From a bacterium (GTDB lineage: Bacteria > Joyebacterota > Joyebacteria > Joyebacterales > Joyebacteraceae): DNA of 64,000 bases. The DNA is taken from assembly GCA_029990205.1 (NCBI GenBank), contig JAPEKQ010000005.1:1-64000 (forward strand), written 5' to 3'. Every line of letters starts with the position of its first letter. Position 1 is the stretch's first letter. This document shows positions 1 to 8,541 of the stretch, piece after piece. The notes under the pieces were generated by a model. That model saw nothing but the letters and a program-made list of their open reading frames with translations. It did not search any database and was not told the DNA's origin. Position numbers and translations under genes: made by a program.

Positions 1-1087
1 TCGGCGATGCTGTGACGCAGCGCCTTGAGGCGGGCCAGGTCGCTCTCCTCCATCCCGCCCCACGTGTTCTCCATCGAGGAGTTGTGATGCGAAAGCAATT
101 CCTCCCACCCCTCGTACGACGCCATCAGACCGTCCTCGTCCTCGAACTCCTGCTCGAAGAGCACGCCGGCGCGTGCCTGACGAACGCGATGGCCGACTCG
201 TCGTCGGGGAAGAACGCGAGCGCCGAGAGCACGCCTGCCGGACAACGCGAGAGGATGAGCTCCACCTCGGTCAGGACGCCGAGCGTTCCCTCCGAACCGA
301 TGAAGAGGTCGACGATGTCGACGTCGGGCGATACATAGTATCCGGCCGCGTTCTTCGTCTCGGGCATGGTGTAGCCGGGCACCGCGACATCGAGCGAACC
401 ACCGGCGGCAAGCTTGATCTCGAACCGCCCGTCGCCCGCGGTGTGGATCCCGCGCTCCGCGGCGATGACCTCGCCGCATGGAAGCACGACGCGAATCGAG
501 TGGACGTGCCGGCGCGTCGCGCCGTAGTAGTAGCTCCTCGCGCCGGACGCGTTGGTCGCGACGGTCGCGCCGAGGTGCGCGCTCATCTCGGTCGGGTCCG
601 GCGGGTAGAAGTAGCCCCGCTCGTCCGCCTTGAGCGCCGCGAGCGCATCGGCCTCCTCGGGAAGCAGCGTCGCGGGATCGAGACCGAGGTCGCCTGCTGC
701 GAGCATCTCCTCGAGCCCGGCGACCGTCACGGCCGGTTCGACCCGGACGGCGAACCGTCCGTCGGCGAGCCGGCGGATGCCAAGAACCTTGTTCATCTCC
801 GCCAGCGACAGAAGGGTCCCCCCCGCCGGCACCGCCCCGCCGACAATGCCCGTGCGCCCGGCCGAGACGGTGACGTGCACGCCGCGACCGTTCGCGTCGG
901 CCAGCACGTCCGCGACCTGGCGCTCGCTCCGCGCGAAGACGAGACAATCCACATCGGGTGGACCGAACCCGGACTCGTCGGTGAGATAGTCGGCGTATGA
1001 CTCGGTGATCCGCTCAACGGACTCGATGATGGTGCAGCCCGGGACGCCCTCGCCCCTGGGCTCAACGGTTCGTACGACAGTCGACAC
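1..1087 (-). CDS. FAD-linked oxidase (GlcD/D-lactate dehydrogenase type), partial and frameshifted
   Basis: Probable flavoprotein that oxidises a 2-hydroxy acid. The GTG start at 1087 follows GGAGG with 5 nt spacing. The N-terminal half is a typical FAD_binding_4 domain, with SAGRTGIVGGAVPAGG as the pyrophosphate loop and HLGATVATNASGAR as the second FAD contact; the FAD-oxidase C-terminal domain follows. In the starting frame the protein runs to AIAFVR, then stops at 125 after a nonsense tail. The next frame continues sensibly from about 180 (QARAGVLFEQE, then MENTWGGMEESD and LKALRHSIAE, the usual RHxxxE region) to the window edge. A missing single base near 165-190 explains this. It may be a real pseudogene or an assembly error. 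The 3' end lies outside the window. It follows the M24 peptidase at 48 nt and is probably in its operon. Confidence 0.8.
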
Positions 1088-1134
1088 AGCTCCTCCGTCC
1101 GGTTCGCGCTGGAACTTCGAAGCGAGATGTCGTG

Positions 1135-2361
1135 CTAGAGTTCCACGACCAGATCGCGCGGGAAGTTCGTCAGGTTCTCTATGGTGCCGTCCTCGTGCAC
1201 GTAGTACACGTCCTCGATCCGCATCCCCCACCCCTTGCTCGGGTAGTAGATGCCGGGTTCGACCGTGAACACGTGACCGGGCTCGAGCACGTCGGTGTTG
1301 CCCGGACCGTCCCACAGCCGGGGACTCTCGTGGACGTTCAGCCCGATGCCGTGACCGAGACTGTGCACGTAGCCGTCGGTGACCTGCGGGTTCGTGCGCG
1401 GGGTCTCGTGACCGTTGGCCTCCATCGCGTCGCAGACCATCGTCTGGTAGACGCCGGCCTTCTCGCCCATCTTGAGCGACGCGGTGACCTTGTCGTGGAT
1501 CTCGGAGAGCTGCGCGTACGCCTCGAGGATCTCTGGCGACGCCTCGCCGAAGACGAACGTGCGGGTCATGTCGAAGAAGTAGCCGCCGCCGGCCTCCTGC
1601 GGGAAGATGTCGAAGACGAGGGTCTTCCCCGTCATCATCACATCGCTCTCCTTGCCGCGACTGTGCGGGATACCCGCATCGCGACCGAGCGCGAAGATCG
1701 TACCGACCTCTTCGATGATGTTGCGCGCCGAGAGCGCCATGCGGATCTCGGCCTTGCAGTCGGCGAGCAACAGCGGCGTTCCGTCTGCCTTCATGAAGGT
1801 CTCGCCCTCGACGCGGTGCGACTTGATGAAGTCGACGACGTGCTGGACGACCTCGCACGTGCGCCTGCCCATCTCGCGGATGCGGTCGATCTCGTACGGC
1901 TCCTTCGTCGCTCGCGCCCTGACGAACAGATTCTCCGCGAACTCGCCCGTGATCTCGATGTCCGGCATGGCCTTCTGGAGCGCGTTGAGGAAGACCCACC
2001 AGGCGCTCATGTTGACCTCGCCGTAGAAGGCGACCTTGCCCTTCACGCCGAACTCCTCGAAGATCTTCGTGTAGTACGCGACCTGCGCCTTGAGCCGGTC
2101 GCCGTCGGCCTCCTTGAGGAGCTTCATGTAGTCGTACTTCGAGCTGTCGACCGTCTTGAGCCCGCTCGCCGCAGCCTCCTCACGCTCCATCGTTCCGCAG
2201 ATGAGAACCGGCTCCTCGCCGCGCTTCTTGATGACGGTCGCGTGTGAGATCTGCGCGCCGTTGACCATGTAGAACATGGTGGCGTTGCCCTTGATGACTC
2301 CCTCGACAATGGCAACGTCGATACCGCGCCGCTCCATCAGATTGTCGATGTCCCGCTTCAT
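1135..2361 (-). CDS. M24 family metallopeptidase (Xaa-Pro aminopeptidase-like)
   Basis: Cytoplasmic peptidase or pita-bread-fold hydrolase of 408 aa. The N-terminal creatinase-like domain spans about residues 1-160 and the M24 catalytic domain about 165-405. All five metal ligands are visible in order: Asp in VFDIFP, Asp in FDMTRTFVFG, His in HSLGHGIGLNVHESP, Glu in TVEPGIYYP and Glu in MRIEDVYYV. The ATG at 2361 is chosen over an upstream in-frame ATG because GGAG lies just before it and the upstream extension would overlap the methyltransferase. It starts 13 nt after the methyltransferase stop, so the two are probably co-transcribed. Substrate is unknown; proline dipeptides are usual for the family. 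Confidence 0.92.
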   Translation of the reverse strand: MKRDIDNLMERRGIDVAIVEGVIKGNATMFYMVNGAQISHATVIKKRGEEPVLICGTMEREEAAASGLKTVDSSKYDYMKLLKEADGDRLKAQVAYYTKIFEEFGVKGKVAFYGEVNMSAWWVFLNALQKAMPDIEITGEFAENLFVRARATKEPYEIDRIREMGRRTCEVVQHVVDFIKSHRVEGETFMKADGTPLLLADCKAEIRMALSARNIIEEVGTIFALGRDAGIPHSRGKESDVMMTGKTLVFDIFPQEAGGGYFFDMTRTFVFGEASPEILEAYAQLSEIHDKVTASLKMGEKAGVYQTMVCDAMEANGHETPRTNPQVTDGYVHSLGHGIGLNVHESPRLWDGPGNTDVLEPGHVFTVEPGIYYPSKGWGMRIEDVYYVHEDGTIENLTNFPRDLVVEL

Positions 2362-2374
2362 GATGTGCACTCCT

Positions 2375-3157
2375 TCAATGTCGTACCGACTTGAGTATGA
2401 AGTAGAGGTTGCCCATCTCACCGGTGATGCGCGTGCCGGCCGGCACCTCCTCGAATCGTTCCGTGTAGACCGCGTCGAGTTCGAGCACGCCCGACCTCGC
2501 CGCGAGTCGCTCGATGTCCTCCGGCGTCCAGAGCCTCAGAACGTGAGACTCCCACAATCGCACGGTCTGCCCCCGGTCGTCGACGACCATTTCGCACGCC
2601 TGGAAGCTCCGCCTCGACGAAAGCTGTTCCTTGAACACGCTCCACGTCGTCCTGACGCGGACGCCGTCCCGCTCGAACTCCCACGTGTCCCCCGGCGGGA
2701 GCGGACCTTCGTGCGCGCACGACAGATGCGCGATGTAGATGCCGCCTGGTCGGAGCGTCATCCCCGACCGCCTGAAGTGCGCGACGATCTCCCGGTCGGT
2801 GAGAAGATAGCCCAGGCTGTTGATCGAGTTCAAGGCCGCGTCGTACCCGTCAGGCACGATGGGCGCGTAGACCATGTCGGCCTCGATGACATCGGCCCGG
2901 GTCACGGCGGCCTCCTCCATCCTGCTCCGCGCGTACTCCACCATCAGGGGACAGCTGTCGTACCCGGTCACGCGGTACCCGCGCTCCGGCAGGGCGATGA
3001 GGAACCGTCCCGTCCCGCAAGCCGGTTCGAGGATGCGGTGGACCGAACCCGGAACGTGTCGCTCGAAGATGCCCTCGAACACGTCGAGCTCAGGCTCGAG
3101 GTTCCACGAGAACGCGATGTCGTAGTAGAGCGGAAGCGAATAGAGCGTCTCGTTCAC
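2375..3157 (-). CDS. SAM-dependent methyltransferase, class I
   Basis: Soluble Rossmann-fold methyltransferase of 260 aa. Motif I is ILEPACGTGRFLIAL near residues 42-56, followed by an acidic residue at the end of beta2 (VTGYDSCPLMVEYAR) and LNSINSLGYLL as the motif IV region. The start is set at GTG 3157, since AGGAG lies 8 nt upstream; an ATG 21 nt further upstream lacks a comparable site. Substrate cannot be read from the sequence. It leads a probable operon with the M24 peptidase and FAD oxidase and sits 61 nt after the hydrogenase maturation protease. Confidence 0.88.
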   Translation of the reverse strand: MNETLYSLPLYYDIAFSWNLEPELDVFEGIFERHVPGSVHRILEPACGTGRFLIALPERGYRVTGYDSCPLMVEYARSRMEEAAVTRADVIEADMVYAPIVPDGYDAALNSINSLGYLLTDREIVAHFRRSGMTLRPGGIYIAHLSCAHEGPLPPGDTWEFERDGVRVRTTWSVFKEQLSSRRSFQACEMVVDDRGQTVRLWESHVLRLWTPEDIERLAARSGVLELDAVYTERFEEVPAGTRITGEMGNLYFILKSVRH

Positions 3158-3218
3158 CGCTGTCGCTCCTTCCGGCAAACATCCCTCCGTACGAACATCC
3201 TGACCTGCGGAGGCCCTG

Positions 3219-3683
3219 CTACGACCTCGGCCCGAGCACCTCGCCCACGATCTGCTCGGCGATCCCGTCCACCTTCGCCATCAGCTCGGGTGACGGCTCC
3301 TCCCCGAACGAGAGAACGTCGATGACGTCGATGGCGTAGATGATGACCTCATCAGGGACTGCCATCCCCTGAACTCTGCCGAGTTCAAGAACGGTCGCAA
3401 GGTTCGCGCCGTGCGGTGTGCACGAATGGATCGACCGCTCGAGCTCTTTCAACCCGAACCGCGTCACCGTTCCCAGCTCGTTGCCGAGAATGATCGAATC
3501 GATGACGATCATCCGGTCGTACCCGAGCGCTTCGTCGAGAAGCGAGAAACCGCCCTCTTCGTTCTCGACGGTGTAGACATCTTCGATGCCGGCGACGAGT
3601 TCGGCGACACGGCGCACGACGTACAGCCCGATCGTGTCGTCGGTGAGAACCGAACTCCCCAGTCCGAGGAACAACGTCTTCAA
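3219..3683 (-). CDS. Hydrogenase maturation protease (M52/HycI-HyaD family)
   Basis: Nickel-dependent endopeptidase that removes the C-terminal extension of the [NiFe] hydrogenase large subunit after nickel insertion. The 154-aa product has the family start LFLGLGSSVLTDDTIGL (GxGN-x4-DD-GxG type, although the usual Asn is Ser), the VIDSI segment and a conserved His in HSCTPHGANL. Start is TTG 3683, preceded by GGAGG at 5 nt; longer readings from upstream codons run through the terminator loop and look non-coding. It lies directly downstream of its presumed substrate gene but is separated from it by a strong terminator-like hairpin at 3747-3780. Confidence 0.9.
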   Translation of the reverse strand: MKTLFLGLGSSVLTDDTIGLYVVRRVAELVAGIEDVYTVENEEGGFSLLDEALGYDRMIVIDSIILGNELGTVTRFGLKELERSIHSCTPHGANLATVLELGRVQGMAVPDEVIIYAIDVIDVLSFGEEPSPELMAKVDGIAEQIVGEVLGPRS

Positions 3684-3746
3684 TACGACCTCCGTCTGTG
3701 CTGCGGAACGTAGAAGCCATGGTAGCGCGACGCCGCACGAATAGAA

Positions 3747-3780
3747 ACACCCCGGCATCACTCTCGTGACGCCGGGGTGT
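3747..3780 (-). terminator. Strong hairpin terminator between hydrogenase large subunit and protease genes
   Basis: A 15-bp stem (one G-U pair) with a TCTC loop as written on the plus strand lies at 3747-3761 / 3766-3780. On the minus strand it is followed at once by TTTCTAT. It lies after the large-subunit stop and before the protease start, so it should reduce or end transcription before the protease. Confidence 0.75.
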
Positions 3781-3817
3781 CGAACCTTCTCTCGTCGTCT
3801 CCTTCTGAGGCGGCGTC

Positions 3818-5287
3818 TCAGTCCTTGATGAACTGGGAGATCCGCTTGACGACATCACCATCGGCGTCCTTGACCACGACCTCGAGCGGCATCTGGCCCG
3901 GGAGCGAGTGCGTGGCGCAGCCGAAGCACGGGTCGTACGCGCGGAACGCCATCTCAACCATGTTGAGAAGTCCGTCGTCGACCTTGCCGCCCTTGATCAG
4001 GCCGCGGGCAGCGCGCTCGACCGACATGCAGATGGGTGCCGCGTTCGCGACGGTCGCCACGAGCAGGTTGGCCTGCTTGACGATACCGCGCTCGTCCGTC
4101 GTGTAGTCGTGAATCAGCGTGCCACGAGGAGCCTCAACAACACCGACGCCGCGCGTCGGCGTGGCCGTCGGGATGGTGCGGATGTTGTCGCCCATGATGT
4201 CCGGGTCTTCCATGATCTCGACCATGCGCTCGGCCGCCTGCATGATCTCGACCAGGCGGGCCCAGTGGTACCCCAGCGTGTGGTGCGAGGGGAAACCGAG
4301 CGTATCGAAGAGCTGCTCGCGCGCGGCCTGCGAGTTCGGCGTCCTCATTTTCTCGGACGCGTTCAGACGCGCCAGAGGAGCCACGCGGTAGACACCGCTG
4401 TCGGGACCGTCAACGAAACCCTTCCAGCCGACCTTCTTGAGGAACGGGAACTTCACGTAGCTCCAGGACTCGGTGTGCTCGGAGATGTGCTTGAGCCAGT
4501 CCTGAACCTTGAACTTCGCGAACTCCTTGCCGTCGGGCGTGACGACGCGGATCATGCCGTCGTAGAAGTCTACCTCGTTGTCCTCGGTCACCAGACCCAT
4601 GTAGTAGGTCTGATGCTGGTAGATGTCACCGACGATCAGGTCGACGTAGGTCTTGTTGGCGAGCACGACGTCCTCGAACAGCTTGAGAGAGAACTTCGCG
4701 AACTCGACGGCGTCCTTCGCGGTCTTCGTGAACTCCTCACGGTTCTCCGCGGTGAGTCCGCGCGAGACGCCGCCGGGGAGACAGCTGACCGGATGGATCA
4801 CTCTGCCGCCGAGCGTCGTGATGATGTCGCGGACGCGGTGGCGGATATCGATGACCTGGCCGCCGATCTCGAGACCGACCTTGCCGATGACGCCGAGGAT
4901 GTTCCGCTCCGCCTTCGGCGCGTCGGGTCCGACGACGAAGTCGGGACCGCCGAGGAAGTAGAAGTGGATCGCGTGATCCTCGAACGTGAACGCGTTGTAG
5001 ATCAGCTCCCGAATGAGACGGCCGGTCCGCGGGACCTCGACCTTGTAGAGATCGTCGAGGGCCTTCGCGGCCGCCATGTGATGCGCCGTGGGACAGACAC
5101 CACAGATCTTCGGCGTGATCCGCGGCATCTCCTCGACCATCCGCCCCTCCGAGAACTTCTCGAACCCCCGCATCTCCGGCACCTGGAAGTAGGCGTTCTC
5201 GACGTCGCCCTTGTTGTCCAGGAAGATCTCGATCTTGCCGTGCCCTTCCAGGCGCGTGATCGGATCGATCGTGACTCGCCTGCCCAT
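3818..5287 (-). CDS. [NiFe] hydrogenase large subunit, group 3-like
   Basis: Catalytic subunit of 489 aa holding the Ni-Fe centre. The L1 motif is ITPKICGVCPTAHH (Cys62, Cys65) and the L2 motif is DPCFGCATH (Cys454, Cys457, His460). These four cysteines are the Ni/Fe ligands. Twenty-nine residues follow His460, matching a C-terminal peptide to be removed by the M52 protease encoded next. The MAAAKALD segment after L1 and the compact size resemble F420-non-reducing/sulfhydrogenase-type (group 3) enzymes rather than membrane uptake enzymes. ATG 5287 has GGAGG 4 nt upstream. It starts 67 nt after the small-subunit stop. The exact subgroup (3b, 3c or other) needs a tree. Confidence 0.95.
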   Translation of the reverse strand: MGRRVTIDPITRLEGHGKIEIFLDNKGDVENAYFQVPEMRGFEKFSEGRMVEEMPRITPKICGVCPTAHHMAAAKALDDLYKVEVPRTGRLIRELIYNAFTFEDHAIHFYFLGGPDFVVGPDAPKAERNILGVIGKVGLEIGGQVIDIRHRVRDIITTLGGRVIHPVSCLPGGVSRGLTAENREEFTKTAKDAVEFAKFSLKLFEDVVLANKTYVDLIVGDIYQHQTYYMGLVTEDNEVDFYDGMIRVVTPDGKEFAKFKVQDWLKHISEHTESWSYVKFPFLKKVGWKGFVDGPDSGVYRVAPLARLNASEKMRTPNSQAAREQLFDTLGFPSHHTLGYHWARLVEIMQAAERMVEIMEDPDIMGDNIRTIPTATPTRGVGVVEAPRGTLIHDYTTDERGIVKQANLLVATVANAAPICMSVERAARGLIKGGKVDDGLLNMVEMAFRAYDPCFGCATHSLPGQMPLEVVVKDADGDVVKRISQFIKD

Positions 5288-5354
5288 GTTTCCTCCATCG
5301 CGCATTCGGCGCGCGGGTATCTCCGTCGCGTGTGCGTTCGTCAGTTGCTCTTCA

Positions 5355-6323
5355 CTAGCTCGTCTTCTGCTTCCGCCGCAGGAGCGACACGGGCAGACTG
5401 TACATGTAGAAGAGGCCTGCCGGATCCGGGAGCGACTCGGTGATCCGCTCCATCTCCTCCGGGTCCTGCGTATCGATGATCGAACCGAGCGCGGAAAGGA
5501 ACTTCGCACCCTGGTCGCGAACCTCTTCGGTCGGGCCGAAGCATCCCCGGCACGGCATGTTCGCGTTGATGCAGCGCTCGCCGCAGCCGCCTCGCGTCGC
5601 GGGCCCCATGCAGATGATGCCCTCGGCGAGGAAGCACTTCTCGGGATCTATCTCCGTCAGGTGCGGGCGCTTGAGCTCGCTGATCTTGATCTTGTCGGGC
5701 TTCGTCTCGTTCCGCGCGCACTCGTCGCAGAGCGACTTCGGCGTCGTCAGCGTCGAGCCCTTCGGCGGCAGGTCGCCGCTGAGGATGGCCTGCACAGCCT
5801 CCATGATGAGCTTCGGAGGAGGTGAGCATCCGGGAAGGTAGTAGTCGACGTCGATGACCTGATCCAGCGCATAGACCGTGTCGTAGAGCGACGGGAGTTC
5901 GAGCTCGCCCTCGGGCATCTTCGTCTCGAGCTGCGGCTCGGTCTTCTTCGGATTGTCGTTCGTGGGAAGCTCGTGGAACACAAGGTCCATCAGCTGCTTG
6001 CGATCGTAGAAGTTCGCGAGCCCCGGAACACCACCGAAGCAGGCGCAGGCACCGAACGCCACAACCAGTCCCGACTTGCGTCTCAGAAGATGCGACCAGT
6101 CTTCCTGCTCGCTCGTCCGCACCGCCCCGTTGATGAACGACACTGCGATCTCACCGTCTTCGAGCGCCTCGACGTCCGAGCGCTTGAAGTCCATCGCGAC
6201 CGGCCAGAGGACGATATCCACGGCCTCGACGACCTTGAGGATATCCTCGGCCAGGTCGACGACCGCCTCTTCGCAGCCGCCACACGACGCGTTCCAGTAG
6301 AAAGCTACCTTCGGCTTTGCCAC
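5355..6323 (-). CDS. [NiFe] hydrogenase small subunit (Fe-S electron transfer)
   Basis: Soluble Fe-S subunit of 322 aa that carries electrons from the Ni-Fe centre. There is no Tat signal, so the enzyme is cytoplasmic. Proximal cluster ligands are visible as CGGC (Cys14, Cys17), GACACFGG and LPGCSPPP. More clusters are indicated by LCDECARN and a ferredoxin-like CINANMPCRGCFGP close to the C-terminus, the pattern of MvhG/HydD-like small subunits. Start is GTG 6323 after a weak GGGGGA; the reading frame upstream of it has no family resemblance. The gene is first in the minus-strand hydrogenase operon and lies divergent from the signalling cluster. No dedicated diaphorase or MvhD/HdrA gene follows; the NfnAB-like protein at 9116 is the nearest candidate partner. 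Confidence 0.94.
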   Translation of the reverse strand: MAKPKVAFYWNASCGGCEEAVVDLAEDILKVVEAVDIVLWPVAMDFKRSDVEALEDGEIAVSFINGAVRTSEQEDWSHLLRRKSGLVVAFGACACFGGVPGLANFYDRKQLMDLVFHELPTNDNPKKTEPQLETKMPEGELELPSLYDTVYALDQVIDVDYYLPGCSPPPKLIMEAVQAILSGDLPPKGSTLTTPKSLCDECARNETKPDKIKISELKRPHLTEIDPEKCFLAEGIICMGPATRGGCGERCINANMPCRGCFGPTEEVRDQGAKFLSALGSIIDTQDPEEMERITESLPDPAGLFYMYSLPVSLLRRKQKTS

Positions 6324-6484
6324 GTCACGTTCCCCCGCTCGTGGAGTTCCAGGAGTGACCCACTCCGTTATCTGTTGTGATGAGCCCACCCGCCCGCGGT
6401 TCCCGCAAACGCCCCGTGTGAACGGCTCTCCGAAGGGGAGCCGCTCCCGGGAGACGTCGGAACGCGCGCGACGGTCGAACAGCA

Positions 6485-6514
6485 AGGATACCACCCACAC
6501 GCCGAGCCGGGCAA
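6485..6514 (-). promoter_or_regulatory. Candidate promoter of hydrogenase operon
   Basis: On the minus strand, -35 TTGCCC (6509-6514), 18 nt spacer, -10 TATCCT (6485-6490) with TG one base upstream (extended -10). Predicted start near 6478 gives a leader of about 155 nt containing a hairpin at 6423-6443. Confidence 0.5.
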
Positions 6515-6622
6515 GCCAAAGCGCGTGGGCACCGTCGCTTCCCGACCGCGGGCGGTCACCGCTCGCGACGAACAGGGGTCGTGACCAGCGCTCACCGCAG
6601 AAAAATGAACGAGTCTTACTCA

Positions 6623-6652
6623 TTGAAGCGAACGCTCCGCGTGTAGTAGGAT
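6623..6652 (+). promoter_or_regulatory. Candidate promoter of signalling/NfnAB cluster
   Basis: TTGAAG (6623-6628), 18 nt spacer, TAGGAT (6647-6652). It would start a leader near 6659 that begins with the 6661-6679 inverted repeat. Confidence 0.45.
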
Positions 6653-6660
6653 GAAGATGT

Positions 6661-6679
6661 GACCTCCGAAGAGGAGGTC
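6661..6679. repeat. Inverted repeat in leader of receiver-kinase gene
   Basis: Arms GACCTCC and GGAGGTC separated by GAAGA, at the predicted transcript 5' end. It could be a protein-binding operator or a small 5' hairpin. Confidence 0.4.
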
Positions 6680-6716
6680 GCTCTCTCCTGGCGACGCTTC
6701 ACCCCACGGAGGAGAC

Positions 6717-7838
6717 ATGAGCGATCCGCGAACAATCCTCGTGATCGACGACGAGGAGGCGATCCGCGATTCCTGCCAGCAGGTTCTCACCAAAGCGGGC
6801 TACGACTGCCACACCGCCGTCGACGGTATCGAGGGCTTGCGTCTCGTCAACCAGCTCGAACCAGACCTCATCCTGCTCGACCTCATGATGCCCGGGATCG
6901 ACGGGCTTCAGGCGCTCGGGCAGATCCGGAAGACCCACGAGAACATCGTCTGCATCGTCATCACCGGCTACGCGACCATCGAGTCGGCCGTCGATGCGAT
7001 GAAGAACGGCGCATTCGACTTTCTCCCAAAGCCGTTCACGCCCGAGGAACTCCGCCTCATCGTCAACCGCGGCCTCGAGCAGCGACGCCTTCTCGAGGAG
7101 ACCCGCGAGCTTCGCGAAGAGAAGGAGAAGATGCAGCAGTACTTCATCACGATCGTCGCGCACGAGCTCCGCTCCCCTCTCCTGCTGGTCAAGCAGTACC
7201 TGGACCTCATCGTCGGCGGGAAGATGGGCAAGGTCGACGATGTCGCCGGGGAGATGCTCTCCGGCGCCCACAGCACGCTGCACGGACTCCTCGACCTCAT
7301 CGCGGACTGGCTCAAACTCGCGCGCATCAACGCCGGCGACATCACCGGAAACCTCGAGACAGTGAAGGCATGCGGCATCTTCACGAAGGTCGTTGAGGAC
7401 CTCACGGGACAGGCGGAGAGCAAGGGTGTGACCCTCAAACTCGAACCGCCCTCAGGAACCTGCGTCCTTCGCGCGCACGCGGAATCGCTCGATGTCGTTT
7501 TCAAGAACCTCGTCTCGAACGCAATCAAGTACAATCGACCTGACGGCACGGTGGCCGTCCGGTGCTCGAGAGCCGACGGGCGGCTGAAGATCGACGTCGC
7601 CGACACGGGCATCGGCATCCCGGAGAAGGAGCTTCCGTTCATCTTCGAGGATTTCTTCCGCGTGAAGAGTTCGAAGACCGTCGAGATTCCCGGAACGGGG
7701 CTCGGCCTCTCCATCGTGAAGAAGATTGTCGAAGGTCATGGAGGCTCAATTGAGGTAGAATCTGAGCTCGACGAAGGCACGACATTCACCGTGTTCCTCC
7801 CCCTCGAACCCGAGGCGGAGGAAGAGGAAAGAGACTAG
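6717..7838 (+). CDS. Hybrid receiver - histidine kinase
   Basis: Soluble two-component protein of 373 aa. The receiver domain occupies residues 5-120 with acidic pocket DDEE (11-14), phospho-acceptor Asp55 (LLDLMMPG) and Lys105 (LPKPF). A short coiled linker (120-140) leads to a HisKA helix with His149 (VAHELRSPL) and an HATPase domain showing the N-box FKNLVSNAIKY, DTGIGIP and GTGLGLSIV. With no input domain except the receiver, it is probably switched by another kinase, the Cache kinase at 11401 being an obvious candidate, and passes phosphate to the stand-alone receivers downstream. ATG 6717 is preceded by GGAGGAG. It is the first gene of the cluster. Confidence 0.93.
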   Translation: MSDPRTILVIDDEEAIRDSCQQVLTKAGYDCHTAVDGIEGLRLVNQLEPDLILLDLMMPGIDGLQALGQIRKTHENIVCIVITGYATIESAVDAMKNGAFDFLPKPFTPEELRLIVNRGLEQRRLLEETRELREEKEKMQQYFITIVAHELRSPLLLVKQYLDLIVGGKMGKVDDVAGEMLSGAHSTLHGLLDLIADWLKLARINAGDITGNLETVKACGIFTKVVEDLTGQAESKGVTLKLEPPSGTCVLRAHAESLDVVFKNLVSNAIKYNRPDGTVAVRCSRADGRLKIDVADTGIGIPEKELPFIFEDFFRVKSSKTVEIPGTGLGLSIVKKIVEGHGGSIEVESELDEGTTFTVFLPLEPEAEEEERD

Positions 7839-7851
7839 GAGGAGAGGCCGC

Positions 7852-8139
7852 ATGGCGGATGCCGGCAAGTTCAAGCACGTGCAGGTCTTTTGTCCGGAGT
7901 GCCAGCGAATGATCGCGCCCGGTGAGTACACGATGTGTCCGTACTTCGAAGGCGGCGCGCTGGACCTCTCGGATGCGGAGGCGGTCTTCAAGCAGCTCTT
8001 CACGTGCCATGTGAAGTGCGGAACGAAGATCGAGTACCACTACTACAAGGATGGTGAGCGAGTCACAACGACTCTGGAACCGGTCGAGAACGAGGGTATG
8101 CTCAAGCAGATCCTCGAGCGGGTCCTGAAACACGAGTAG
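7852..8139 (+). CDS. Small five-cysteine protein, unknown
   Basis: A 95-aa soluble protein I do not recognise. Five cysteines (14, 17, 29, 52, 56) are arranged as CPEC, C, then CHVKC, with His53 and a nearby EYHYY. This suggests a zinc ribbon or possibly an Fe-S/redox site. The C-terminal third is a helical acidic segment. It starts 13 nt after the receiver-kinase stop with AGGAG upstream and ends 9 nt before the next receiver gene, so it is an integral part of the signalling operon. A role as redox or metal sensor or as an adaptor for the kinase is inference from context. Confidence 0.85.
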   Translation: MADAGKFKHVQVFCPECQRMIAPGEYTMCPYFEGGALDLSDAEAVFKQLFTCHVKCGTKIEYHYYKDGERVTTTLEPVENEGMLKQILERVLKHE

Positions 8140-8148
8140 GAGGCAGCG

Positions 8149-8535
8149 GTGGCTGGGACACGTGTCCTCATCATTGACGACGACATGGAGTTCGTGAAGC
8201 TCTACTCCCTGTTCCTGAAGAACAGCGGGCTCGAGGTCTCCGCCGCGTACAGCGCGGCCGAAGGACTCGAAGCTATCGGCGACGTCAACCCTGACATCGT
8301 CGTGCTCGACGTGATGATGGAGCACTTCGACTCCGGATTCAACGTGAGTAAGGACATCAAGGAGAAGTACCCTGACATGCCGGTCATTCTGATGACGGCG
8401 ATCGGTGAGGAGACCGGCCTGGACTTCAAACCGCGGGACGACGAGGATCGGAAGCTGATGCACGCCGACGCGTTCCTCGACAAGCAGAAGAGCCCGGAAG
8501 ACCTCCTCAACAAGATCAACGAGATACTGTCCTGA
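8149..8535 (+). CDS. Stand-alone response regulator receiver (atypical), copy 1
   Basis: Single receiver domain of 128 aa without an output domain. Acidic pocket DDD (10-12), phospho-Asp54 (VVLDVMMEHF) and Lys112 (FLDKQ) are present. Between the conserved TA after beta4 and the Lys there is a longer stretch than usual (GEETGLDFKPRDDEDRKLMHADA), so the beta4-alpha4-beta5 face is altered. MMExxDSGF after the phospho-site replaces the common MPxxDG. The same two peculiarities recur in the next receiver (8633), so the two are paralogues. GTG 8149 has GGAGG overlapping the upstream stop. A terminator follows at 8542. Confidence 0.92.
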   Translation: MAGTRVLIIDDDMEFVKLYSLFLKNSGLEVSAAYSAAEGLEAIGDVNPDIVVLDVMMEHFDSGFNVSKDIKEKYPDMPVILMTAIGEETGLDFKPRDDEDRKLMHADAFLDKQKSPEDLLNKINEILS

Positions 8536-8541
8536 CTCGAG

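Larger units (their letters stand above)
6324..6716. other. Divergent intergenic region, hydrogenase / signalling genes
   Basis: These 393 nt hold no convincing gene. They contain a minus-strand promoter candidate (6485-6514), a leader hairpin with CGGCTC/GAGCCG arms (6423-6443) in the hydrogenase 5' leader, a plus-strand promoter candidate (6623-6652) and an inverted repeat GACCTCC/GGAGGTC (6661-6679) just before the receiver-kinase gene. The last could be an operator or a leader hairpin. Confidence 0.6.

Noticed and set aside
1088-1999. Upstream extension of the FAD oxidase frame
   Set aside because: It overlaps the M24 peptidase in another frame and has no FAD-oxidase resemblance; GTG 1087 with GGAGG starts the recognisable protein.
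3908-5443. Long plus-strand open frame (511 aa) opposite the hydrogenase large subunit
   Set aside because: It mirrors the third-codon pattern of the real gene, lacks any family motif and is rich in Arg/Leu/Val/Asp typical of antisense frames in GC-rich DNA.
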